Source: Prochlorococcus sp. AG-409-A10
GTDB lineage: Bacteria > Cyanobacteriota > Cyanobacteriia > PCC-6307 > Cyanobiaceae
DNA length: 64,000 nt
Assembly: GCA_003216175.1 (NCBI GenBank)
Contig: QCJG01000001.1
Location: forward strand, 186,001 to 250,000
Direction: 5' to 3'
In this document: positions 56,645 to 63,174 of the stretch, piece by piece
Layout of the letters: every line of letters begins with the position of its first letter
Numbering within the stretch: the stretch's first letter is position 1
Notes under the pieces: generated by a model
Told to the model about the DNA's origin: nothing
Seen by the model: the letters and a program-made list of their open reading frames with translations, nothing else
Database searches by the model: none
Made by a program: the position numbers and the translations under genes

Positions 56645-57468
56645 CTGAAAATAAGAAGGAAAAATTAGGCTGGATTAATGGTCACTGGGGAGTCTTCAAA
56701 GATTTAAAAATCCCAATTAATAATCGAGGTCTGAACTTTGCGGATGGAATCTTTGAAACGATTTTAATTTTGAATGGAATCCCACAGCTACTTAATGAAC
56801 ATTTAAATAGATGGGAAAAAAGTGCAAGTATTTTAGAAATGAATCCTCCTCCATCAAAAGGATGGTTGATTTCACTGGTTGAAGATGGCATTAATCGAGC
56901 ACAATTAAAGAACATCAATGGAGTCATTCGTATTAATTGGGCCAGAGGAGAATCCGAACAACGTGGAATAGATATCAGCAAGACAAGCCTTCATAGTTTT
57001 TGGTTGGAGATAGATTCATATCAACCAAATTTTGAATCTATATCTACAATAATCAGTCAAACCGAAAGAAGAAATTCTTTTAGCCGATTGAGTTCTTGTA
57101 AAACATTTTCCTATAACCAAGGGATTCAAGCACGTATTGAAGCAAAAAATCTAGGCTTTAATGATGCACTATTATTAAATAGTCAAGGTGAAGTATGTTG
57201 CGCCACGACAGCAAATATATTAGTAAAAAGAGAAAATAATTGGTTAACTCCACCATCTAATAGTGGTTGTCTACCTGGCATAATGCGTCAACGAGGAATT
57301 GAGTTGAACATAATAAAAGAAGCTCTCATTGAAGCGACACCACAAGATAATGATGAATGGTTTTTAATCAATAGTTTAAGTTGTCGTCCAATTCAAAAAA
57401 TAAACAAAAAAGAATTAAAAATATCAACTAATCCCAAAGAATTTTGGCTGAGTTTGTTAAAAATCTAA
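56641..57468 (+). CDS. pabC: Aminodeoxychorismate lyase-like class IV aminotransferase
   Basis: 275 residues from ATG 56641, chosen because it gives the ATGA overlap with pabB. Fold-type IV PLP signatures: 'NNRGLNFADGIFETILILNG' near 29, 'CKTFSYNQGIQARIEAKNLG' (PLP-Lys region) near 150, 'NDALLLNSQGEVCCATTANI' near 173 and 'SGCLPGIMRQRGIE'. It would split aminodeoxychorismate into p-aminobenzoate and pyruvate. Family members include D-amino acid and branched-chain aminotransferases, but linkage to pabB decides. Convergent with cobA (22-base gap). Confidence 0.85.
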   Translation: MTENKKEKLGWINGHWGVFKDLKIPINNRGLNFADGIFETILILNGIPQLLNEHLNRWEKSASILEMNPPPSKGWLISLVEDGINRAQLKNINGVIRINWARGESEQRGIDISKTSLHSFWLEIDSYQPNFESISTIISQTERRNSFSRLSSCKTFSYNQGIQARIEAKNLGFNDALLLNSQGEVCCATTANILVKRENNWLTPPSNSGCLPGIMRQRGIELNIIKEALIEATPQDNDEWFLINSLSCRPIQKINKKELKISTNPKEFWLSLLKI

Positions 57469-57490
57469 AAAATAATATCGAACAGACTAT

Positions 57491-58276
57491 CTATATAGGA
57501 ATTGGAAATGTCACTTCAGCTGGCTTTGGAGAGCAAGCTTCTACTTGAAAATCCACAACTGAACCTATTACAACAATCGCAGGAGACCTTAAATTTTCTT
57601 CTTGAACTCGCTCAAAAAGCTTTACCAAAGGGCTCTTAATATAACGTTGACCAATGACAGTCCCCTGCTCAATAACTGCCGCAGAAGTCTCAGGATTCAT
57701 ACCACCAGCAATCAACTCTGCTGAGATAAATTTTAAATTATGAACACCCATATATATAACGATTCCATCACTGGATTTCGCTAAAGACCGCCAATTTACA
57801 GCTGGGCGTTTTTTATCAATCCCCTCATGTCCAGTCACAAAAGTGACTGAAGATCCAGCAAGTCTATGAGTAATAGGTATCCCAACATAAGCAGGAGCAG
57901 CTATACCTGATGTAACTCCAGGTACTACTTGTACTGGAACCCCTTTTTTATGAAGATAAGAAGCTTCTTCCGCACCTCTACCAAACAAAAATGGATCACC
58001 ACCTTTTAATCTAACAATACAAGAATAACTCTTTGCTAAATCAAACAAAATATCATTCGTTGTCCTCTGAGGAACCGAGTGATGACCACGCCTCTTACCT
58101 ACTGAATGAAGTTGACAATTTGAAGAAACTAGTTCAAGTAGTTCTACAGGAACTAAAGAGTCGTATACAAGCGCATCACATTTACTAATTAGTTTTTGCG
58201 CTTTAACTGTTAATAAATCGGGATCACCAGGACCTGCTCCGACAAGATGCACAGTGCCAAACTGATTTGTATTCAT
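57491..58276 (-). CDS. cobA: Uroporphyrinogen-III C-methyltransferase (SUMT)
   Basis: 261 residues. Starts with 'GTVHLVGAGPGDPDLLTVKA' near 7, then 'VYDSLVPVELLELV', 'VRLKGGDPFLFGRGAEEA' near 94 and 'VQVVPGVTSGIAAPAYVGIP', all typical of SUMT. It makes precorrin-2, the branch to siroheme and cobalamin. Its ATG overlaps the TGA of the CbiX-like gene (58273-58276), so the two are coupled, and together they can supply siroheme for the nitrite reductase encoded across the divergent promoter region. Confidence 0.95.
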   Translation of the reverse strand: MNTNQFGTVHLVGAGPGDPDLLTVKAQKLISKCDALVYDSLVPVELLELVSSNCQLHSVGKRRGHHSVPQRTTNDILFDLAKSYSCIVRLKGGDPFLFGRGAEEASYLHKKGVPVQVVPGVTSGIAAPAYVGIPITHRLAGSSVTFVTGHEGIDKKRPAVNWRSLAKSSDGIVIYMGVHNLKFISAELIAGGMNPETSAAVIEQGTVIGQRYIKSPLVKLFERVQEENLRSPAIVVIGSVVDFQVEACSPKPAEVTFPIPI

Positions 58277-58917
58277 GGCAAGTTACCCAAAATATTAACA
58301 AGACCACGATGAATAATATCAATCTCAAGCAAAGATCTAAGCTGCTCACCTTTACTATCAATTTCTACATTTTTGTTTGGAGTCAAAAGATAGGGAATAG
58401 GAAGATAATTCTTCTCCTTTTTAACAGTATCTTGATTCCATCTAGGCCATGAATAAAGAGGAATATTTAGGAATTTTTCTAAGGACTTAAGAAAAAAGCT
58501 TGAAGTATCTGAAGAGACAGGGTGATGAATCAACGCAGGTTTAACACAAGGACTCTGACTAGTTATCAGATCATCTATTAATGATAGCCATGGTATAACT
58601 GAACCTAGGAAAGGAAACAATTTTATATTTTGTCCTTCTTCTTGCAAACGTTTAAATATTTTTGGTACATCACTACAAACATGACTTCCAGGTAACAAAA
58701 AAAGAGGAACTAAAAACACTGATCTATTACCGATGTCAATTTGCTCTGGATTGTCATCAGTTAAAGCCTCTATTGAAACAGAGCGATTTTTAAGCCGTTT
58801 TAATTGGTCAACCAAAGAAAGAAGAGATGGATGTATCTCACCACCTCGAGAACCATGCACTAGTAAATGTAAATGGTGAGGAGGCTCACAATTAATTCTA
58901 TTTGGTAACAAAGACAA
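58273..58917 (-). CDS. CbiX/SirB-like sirohydrochlorin chelatase
   Basis: The CbiX fold starts at 'HLHLLVHGSRGGEIHPSLLS'; the later 'VPLFLLPGSHVCSDVPKI' provides the second conserved metal-binding His. Inserting Fe would yield siroheme with CobA. The frame is open to a TTG at 59166, and an ATG exists at 59085, but residues from there are Ser-rich and lie exactly antisense to the small basic frame (58975-59172), which has better codon bias. I therefore list the first start after that frame, TTG 58917 (about 214 residues). The true start may be further upstream. Confidence 0.72.
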   Translation of the reverse strand: MSLLPNRINCEPPHHLHLLVHGSRGGEIHPSLLSLVDQLKRLKNRSVSIEALTDDNPEQIDIGNRSVFLVPLFLLPGSHVCSDVPKIFKRLQEEGQNIKLFPFLGSVIPWLSLIDDLITSQSPCVKPALIHHPVSSDTSSFFLKSLEKFLNIPLYSWPRWNQDTVKKEKNYLPIPYLLTPNKNVEIDSKGEQLRSLLEIDIIHRGLVNILGNLP

Positions 58918-58974
58918 CTTTTGATGGACATCTGAAGATGTATTAGTAGTTTCAACTAATTTATTAAAATTAAG

Positions 58975-59172
58975 ATGATGAGAAATTCTAGATACTCGGG
59001 AACAAATAATTTCAGACGAGGAGAGGGCGTTGATCGAAGAAACACTCAATACAGAGGAAGAAGAAGATTCAAAAGTACTTTTCATAGAGACCTCTTTGCT
59101 ATGAAAGAGGTTTGGGAAATGCTCAAAAGTGGAGCGATTAGAAGCCTCGGAGAAATTGGACGCCAATACTAA
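58975..59172 (+). CDS. Small Arg-rich protein of unknown function (antisense to the chelatase extension)
   Basis: 65 codons, ATG 58975 to TAA at 59170-59172. Composition is basic in the first half ('SGTNNFRRGEGVDRRNTQYR') and amphipathic in the second ('AMKEVWEMLKSGAIRSLGEI'). By hand count about 46 of 65 codons begin with a purine, against about 30 of 65 for the codon-aligned antisense frame, and GC is lower at position 3 in this frame; both favour this strand as coding. Base composition is also less AT-rich than local spacers. It sits upstream of the NtcA site and nirA, same strand. No family recognised. Confidence 0.5.
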   Translation: MMRNSRYSGTNNFRRGEGVDRRNTQYRGRRRFKSTFHRDLFAMKEVWEMLKSGAIRSLGEIGRQY

Positions 59173-59219
59173 ATGAGAAACTTTGAGACCAATTAATCAA
59201 TTAAATGGATATACATGAT

Positions 59220-59233
59220 GTATTGAATGATAC
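59220..59233. promoter_or_regulatory. NtcA-type binding site (GTA-N8-TAC)
   Basis: GTATTGAATGATAC is a perfect GTA-N8-TAC palindrome, the consensus of NtcA, the CRP-family nitrogen regulator of cyanobacteria. It is 100 bases upstream of the preferred nirA ATG and could serve either direction. A TAN3T-like 'TAAAGT' lies at 59271-59276; no ideal -10 sits at the usual ~22-base spacing, so the exact promoter class is unclear. Confidence 0.8.
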
Positions 59234-59319
59234 CAAAATAAATAAAAAATTTGGTAAAAACTGATACACCTAAAGTGTAGATTTTGAAGGTTAATTATAA
59301 ATGTCAACTCTCAATACTA

Positions 59320-60981
59320 ATGGTTCAATACTATCTCGAAGGCAAAAAACTAAATAAAGTTGAAAAAAATAAAGCTGCTAAGGATGGACTCGAAATCGGG
59401 AAGGATATAGACAAATTTGCTGAAATGGGATGGGAGCAAATGGATAAAACTGATTTAGAATTAAGATTGAAATGGTATGGGATGTTTTGGAGACCCAAAA
59501 CCCCTGGAAAGTTTATGTTAAGGCTAAGAATACCTAATGGAATAATCAATGCAGAACAATTAAAAGTAATTGCATCAATTGTTGCGAGATATGGAGAGAA
59601 TGGAAGTTGTGATATAACAACTAGGCAAAATATACAACTTAGAGGTGTTTTGATTAGTGATTTGCCTGAGATATTAAATAGATTAAAAAAAGTAAACATA
59701 TCAACAACTCAATCTGGATTTGATAATCCAAGAAATGTTACTGGAAATCCCATCGCTGGAGTTGATCCAGAAGAGATTATAGACACAAGGATATATACAT
59801 CAAAAATGCAAGATCATTTAACTAATGAAGGTAAAGGAAACTCAGAATTTTCAAATCTTCCAAGGAAATGGAATACAGCCATAGCAGGCTCTAAAGATAA
59901 TTTTCTTTTACATAATGATTTAATTTTTCATCCAGTTAAAATTAATGGGGTTTTAGGTTTTAGTGTTTGGATTGGAGGTGTACTTTCATCAGTAATGAAT
60001 GAATATGCAGTTCCATTGAATGCCTGGGTTGAAGAAGAAAAAATTTATGAATTAACATCAATTATTTTATCCCTCTGGAGAGATAATGGGGAACGTAATA
60101 TAAGACCTAAAGGTAGGTTTAGATTTTATTTAGATAAAATTGGTATTGAACAATTTAGAGATCTTATCGAAAAGCAATATGGAGCATTAAAAGAAGATCC
60201 AGGTTCAATATTTTCAGATAAACCAAGGTCATTTTTTGGAATTCATTCTCAAAAACAAGAAGGTAAATATTTTGCAGGAATTCATGTGCCAGTAGGTCGT
60301 CTTTTGGCTGAAGATTTACAAGATCTAGCAAATATATGCGAGAATTTTGGTGATAAAGAAATAAGACTTACCGAAGACCAAAATATTATTATTACTGGTA
60401 TCGATACAAATCTAATTGAAGAATTTAAGGAGCAATCTATCTTACAAAAGTTTCCATTAGAACCAGAAAATATTGCCGCAGGTACTGTTTCTTGTACTGG
60501 AAATACCTATTGTGGTTTCGCTCTGACAAATACAAAAGATCAAGCTTTAAAAATCTCGCATGAATTAGACAAAGAATTAGATTTGAAAGACGAATTAAAG
60601 ATTCATTGGACCGGATGTCCTAATAGTTGTGGGCAAGCCTACATGGGAGGAATTGGTTTAACAGGTAAAAAAGCTAAAGACAAAGAAGGAAAAACTGTTG
60701 AAGCTTATGACATAAGCATTGGTGGATCACAAGGGCCTAATTATAAATTAGGAGAATTAATAAAAAAATCTGTCCCTCAAGATGAATTAAAAGATGTACT
60801 AAAAGATTTACTTATTTCAAATTTTGACGCAAAAGAAAAAATATTTTTAAGTAAAAAATCTGGTTCATTATCTCGATTTATGAATTGGTTTAGTCCTCTT
60901 GGCAAAGATAAACCGCTGATTAATCGAGCTAATGGCAGCCCCGACATCTTTTCCAAATTTATGAATCGAATTAGTAATTAA
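59320..60981 (+). CDS. nirA: Ferredoxin-nitrite reductase with an unusual C-terminal tail
   Basis: 553 residues from ATG 59320 (a TTG at 59284 is an upstream option). Substrate-binding halves show 'WYGMFWRPKTPGKFMLRLR', 'DITTRQNIQLRG' and 'SGFDNPRNVTGNPIAGVDPE'. The siroheme/[4Fe-4S] cysteines are 'CTGNTYC' and 'CPNSC' near 400-445. It reduces nitrite to ammonium with six electrons from ferredoxin. The conserved body ends around 'VLKDLLISNFDAK'; about 45 extra residues follow, ending 'SPDIFSKFMNRISN', longer than the ~500-residue NirA I know. This tail is repeated in the next small frame. Confidence 0.94.
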   Translation: MVQYYLEGKKLNKVEKNKAAKDGLEIGKDIDKFAEMGWEQMDKTDLELRLKWYGMFWRPKTPGKFMLRLRIPNGIINAEQLKVIASIVARYGENGSCDITTRQNIQLRGVLISDLPEILNRLKKVNISTTQSGFDNPRNVTGNPIAGVDPEEIIDTRIYTSKMQDHLTNEGKGNSEFSNLPRKWNTAIAGSKDNFLLHNDLIFHPVKINGVLGFSVWIGGVLSSVMNEYAVPLNAWVEEEKIYELTSIILSLWRDNGERNIRPKGRFRFYLDKIGIEQFRDLIEKQYGALKEDPGSIFSDKPRSFFGIHSQKQEGKYFAGIHVPVGRLLAEDLQDLANICENFGDKEIRLTEDQNIIITGIDTNLIEEFKEQSILQKFPLEPENIAAGTVSCTGNTYCGFALTNTKDQALKISHELDKELDLKDELKIHWTGCPNSCGQAYMGGIGLTGKKAKDKEGKTVEAYDISIGGSQGPNYKLGELIKKSVPQDELKDVLKDLLISNFDAKEKIFLSKKSGSLSRFMNWFSPLGKDKPLINRANGSPDIFSKFMNRISN

Positions 60982-61056
60982 TTCGATTTTATAAAAAATT
61001 ATTTTTCTTACTTTTTAAATTTATGACTCAAAGTACTTCTCAAATGAGCTACGTCT
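60871..61056. repeat. Tandem duplication, copy A (nirA 3' end + spacer + focA-like 5' end)
   Basis: Copy A aligns with copy B (61074-61259) at a constant offset of 203 bases with no gaps. Bases 60898-61014 are identical to 61101-61217 (117 of 117). The left edge (60871-60897) has seven mismatches, and the right part has single-base changes within the focA-like codons. The unit covers the nirA tail, the stop codon, a hairpin, the spacer and the first ~11 codons of a focA-like start. Confidence 0.95.
60964..60988 (+). terminator. Inverted repeat overlapping the nirA stop codon (copy A)
   Basis: A perfect 10-base stem (AATCGAATTA / TAATTCGATT) with a 5-base loop; the TAA stop (60979-60981) is in the right arm. 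It is followed by TTATAAAAAATTATTTTT. The stem is AT-rich, so it may be a weak terminator, an RNA 3'-end stabiliser or a processing site between nirA and downstream genes. Confidence 0.5.
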
Positions 61057-61184
61057 TACCTAAAGATTCTATTTCTCGTTTCATGAATTGGTTTAACAAC
61101 CTTGGCAAAGATAAACCGCTGATTAATCGAGCTAATGGCAGCCCCGACATCTTTTCCAAATTTATGAATCGAATTAGTAATTAA
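61023..61184 (+). CDS. Chimeric small frame: FocA-like head fused to NirA-like tail (53 residues)
   Basis: ATG 61023 to TAA 61182-61184. The first 15 residues ('MTQSTSQMSYVLPKD') match the FocA start ('MTASASQMDYVLPNE') at nine positions. The rest ('SISRFMNWFNNLGKDKP' onward to 'FSKFMNRISN') matches the NirA C-terminal tail, identical over the last 27 residues. It is the in-frame junction expected from a tandem duplication across the nirA-focA boundary. Differences from both parents are mostly amino-acid changing, and the frame stays open. Whether it is translated is unknown. Confidence 0.5.
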   Translation: MTQSTSQMSYVLPKDSISRFMNWFNNLGKDKPLINRANGSPDIFSKFMNRISN

Positions 61185-61259
61185 TTCGATTTTATAAAAA
61201 ATTATTTTTCTTACTTTGTAAATTTATGACTGCAAGTGCCTCTCAAATGGATTACGTCT
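61074..61259. repeat. Tandem duplication, copy B (nirA-like tail + spacer + true focA 5' end)
   Basis: Second unit of the 203-base period direct repeat. It holds the 3' two-thirds of the chimeric frame, the same hairpin and spacer, and the real focA start at 61226, which is exactly 203 bases after the ATG at 61023. The 117-base core is identical to copy A, with a T/G difference at 61015/61218 just outside it. Confidence 0.95.
61167..61191 (+). terminator. Inverted repeat at the end of the chimeric frame (copy B)
   Basis: Same 10-base stem, 5-base loop as at 60964-60988, shifted by 203 bases and overlapping the TAA at 61182-61184. It lies 34 bases before the focA ATG, so it could set the 5' end or the stability of a processed focA mRNA. 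Confidence 0.5.
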
Positions 61260-62137
61260 TACCAAATGAATTGGTAGATGGAATGATTGCTGCAGGTGGA
61301 AAGAAATCATCTGTAAGCGTAAAAAACTTACTAATACGAGGCTTCTATTCAGGAGCAATTTTAGGTTTAGCTACATGTCTTGCCATTACGATAGGTATTC
61401 AATCTGGGATGCCTTGGTTAGGTTCTTTCATATTTCCTTTTGGTTTTGCAAGTATTGTTCTTTTTGGAATGGAGCTTGTTACTGGTAATTTTGCTTTACT
61501 GCCTATGGCTGTATGGGCAGGTAAAAGTTCTTGGACTGCAACTGTAAGAAATTGGCTATGGGTTTGGATCGGTAATTTTCTAGGTACAGCATTTGTTGCC
61601 GTACTACTTTCAATTAGTTTATCTAGTGCAGGAAATGTAGATCCTTTAGCTGCTGCTGAAGGTGGAAAAGGATGGGCAGTTGTAGCAGCAAAAATAATAG
61701 CTATACATAAAGCAAACACAGTTGTGAAATATGAAGCACTTGGAAGTACTGGTTTTTTCCTTGCATTTTTACGTGGGGTAATTGCAAACTGGCTTGTTTG
61801 TTTAGGTGTAACAATGGCACTTGTAAGTAAAAGTGTTCCAGGAAAGATACTTGCTTGCTGGCTACCTATAACTGCATTCCAAACAATGGGAATGGAACAC
61901 ATAGTAGTTAATATGTTTTTGCATACAACTGGCCCTCTACTTGGTTCGGGTATTCCTTTTACAAAAGTAATTTTTTGGAATTTCTTACCAGTGACGATTG
62001 GAAATATTGTTGGAGGAATGGTATTTATTGGAATGCTTTTCTATAGCACCCACAAAACTCCTATCTCTAATGTGTTACCAGAAGTAAAAGATGAAAAATT
62101 AGAACGAGAGCTCGAAGCACAACTTGGTGCAAGGTAA
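61226..62137 (+). CDS. focA: Formate/nitrite transporter family protein
   Basis: 303 residues with six hydrophobic segments, the FNT aquaporin-like layout. Family motifs: 'LLIRGFYSGAILGLATCLAI' (first helix and half), 'FGMELVTGNFALLPMAVWAG' near 85, 'FLRGVIANWLVCLGVTMAL' near 183 and 'MGMEHIVVNMFLH' near 218, with the conserved central His of the pore region in 'MEHIVVNM'. Next to nirA it most likely imports nitrite. It belongs to the same strand run as nirA and ends before a strong terminator. Confidence 0.93.
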   Translation: MTASASQMDYVLPNELVDGMIAAGGKKSSVSVKNLLIRGFYSGAILGLATCLAITIGIQSGMPWLGSFIFPFGFASIVLFGMELVTGNFALLPMAVWAGKSSWTATVRNWLWVWIGNFLGTAFVAVLLSISLSSAGNVDPLAAAEGGKGWAVVAAKIIAIHKANTVVKYEALGSTGFFLAFLRGVIANWLVCLGVTMALVSKSVPGKILACWLPITAFQTMGMEHIVVNMFLHTTGPLLGSGIPFTKVIFWNFLPVTIGNIVGGMVFIGMLFYSTHKTPISNVLPEVKDEKLERELEAQLGAR

Positions 62138-62168
62138 AATTAAAAGATTAAAACTCTCAAACAAAATC

Positions 62169-62203
62169 AAGAAAGCCTAGAATACATTTTTCTAGGCTTT
62201 CTT
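62169..62203 (+). terminator. Rho-independent-type terminator after focA
   Basis: A perfect 14-base stem (AAGAAAGCCTAGAA / TTCTAGGCTTTCTT) with a 7-base loop TACATTT. It is 31 bases past the focA stop and marks the end of the nirA-focA transcript. It is the clearest intrinsic terminator in the window; the self-complementary flanking A/T tracts would let it work in both directions, though no gene on the minus strand ends here. Confidence 0.88.
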
Positions 62204-62357
62204 AATATATCTACTATTTAATAGCTATAAATAGAATTTGAAAAGACTTTCAATTAATCTCTAGACAAATCATATACTTGACTTGATTAATAGACAAAGA
62301 GTAACTTATAAAACTACTTTGATTAATTATTTTCAAATCCCATTCAATTTAAATTTT

Positions 62358-63068
62358 ATGATTATTGAAGAAAGCAATATATGGGATACCATTAATAACG
62401 CAAAAAAAACCAAGCCTAGCGCTGAGTGGCTTAAAAATGCATACAATCCAAATATTAACATTGAACTCAGGCAAGAAATCGCAATTCGCTTAGGACAATT
62501 ATCAAAAGTAGGATGGATCAAAATCAAAGATCTAATTCATAAATATGGCAATCAAGATGAACTAATCCTAGCTGCAGGACTTACTTATCAAGATGAAGCC
62601 AAAGCATGGCTTTTAAAACATCTTTATAGTGATGACACTATGAATATCAAAGTCGTAGAAGCTTTGGCTTGTTGGGGAGGAACATTACCGATTGAGCTTA
62701 TCAAAAAAATATTAGAAGAGAAAAGTGAAAAAATGAAAATAGCGGGTCTAGAATTACTAAAATTTAAAGCTCATTTACTTTCTGATTTTGATTTACTTGA
62801 CATAGCAAAATCACCTTTAAATGATTTCAGAGAAGAGATAGTAATCAAAACACTGACAATCATTCAAAGACGTGAAAGCTTAGAAATCTGTATGGCTATA
62901 AGCGATGTAATACAAAAAGGCTCGGATAAATCTGCATACTATGGACTAATGGCTCTGGGTTCAATCGGAACTGACATTAGTAAAAATATCCTATTAGATT
63001 TAGTTAAAAATTTGAAGAATTCTCAGCACAAAGAACTTGCAAAAAAACAACTGAACTTAGAAATATAA
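62358..63068 (+). CDS. HEAT-repeat-like helical protein of unknown function
   Basis: 236 residues from ATG 62358; the frame extends to 62283 but the added residues are hydrophobic, AT-rich and unlike a gene start. The protein is a series of paired helices, e.g. 'NIELRQEIAIRLGQLSKVG', 'DDTMNIKVVEALACWGG', 'EKMKIAGLELLKFKAHLLSD', 'KSAYYGLMALGSIGTDISK', typical of HEAT/PBS-lyase-like scaffolds. It follows focA but is separated by a terminator. A partner or maturation role in nitrite assimilation is possible from location only. Confidence 0.7.
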   Translation: MIIEESNIWDTINNAKKTKPSAEWLKNAYNPNINIELRQEIAIRLGQLSKVGWIKIKDLIHKYGNQDELILAAGLTYQDEAKAWLLKHLYSDDTMNIKVVEALACWGGTLPIELIKKILEEKSEKMKIAGLELLKFKAHLLSDFDLLDIAKSPLNDFREEIVIKTLTIIQRRESLEICMAISDVIQKGSDKSAYYGLMALGSIGTDISKNILLDLVKNLKNSQHKELAKKQLNLEI

Positions 63069-63174
63069 ACTCCAATGTAAAATAAATATGAATAATATTT
63101 TTTATGAATTAATAGTATATATTTAAATATAAGTAAATTTATCAAAATAAAGATTTACTGAAATTAACTAAATT

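Noticed and set aside
59301..59357. Short frame ATG 59301 to TAA (18 codons) as a leader peptide of nirA
   Set aside because: It is better explained as a possible ancestral nirA start shifted by one base; no leader-peptide features such as amino-acid runs.
61023..61225. Degenerate second copy of focA or nirA (pseudogene)
   Set aside because: Only the first ~11-15 codons of focA and the last ~38 of nirA are involved and the frame is open, so it is a junction of a short tandem duplication rather than a decayed gene copy.
63069..63174. Very AT-rich convergent spacer between the HEAT-like and TauE genes, checked for an att site or terminator
   Set aside because: No tRNA fragment, direct repeat or stable hairpin visible.
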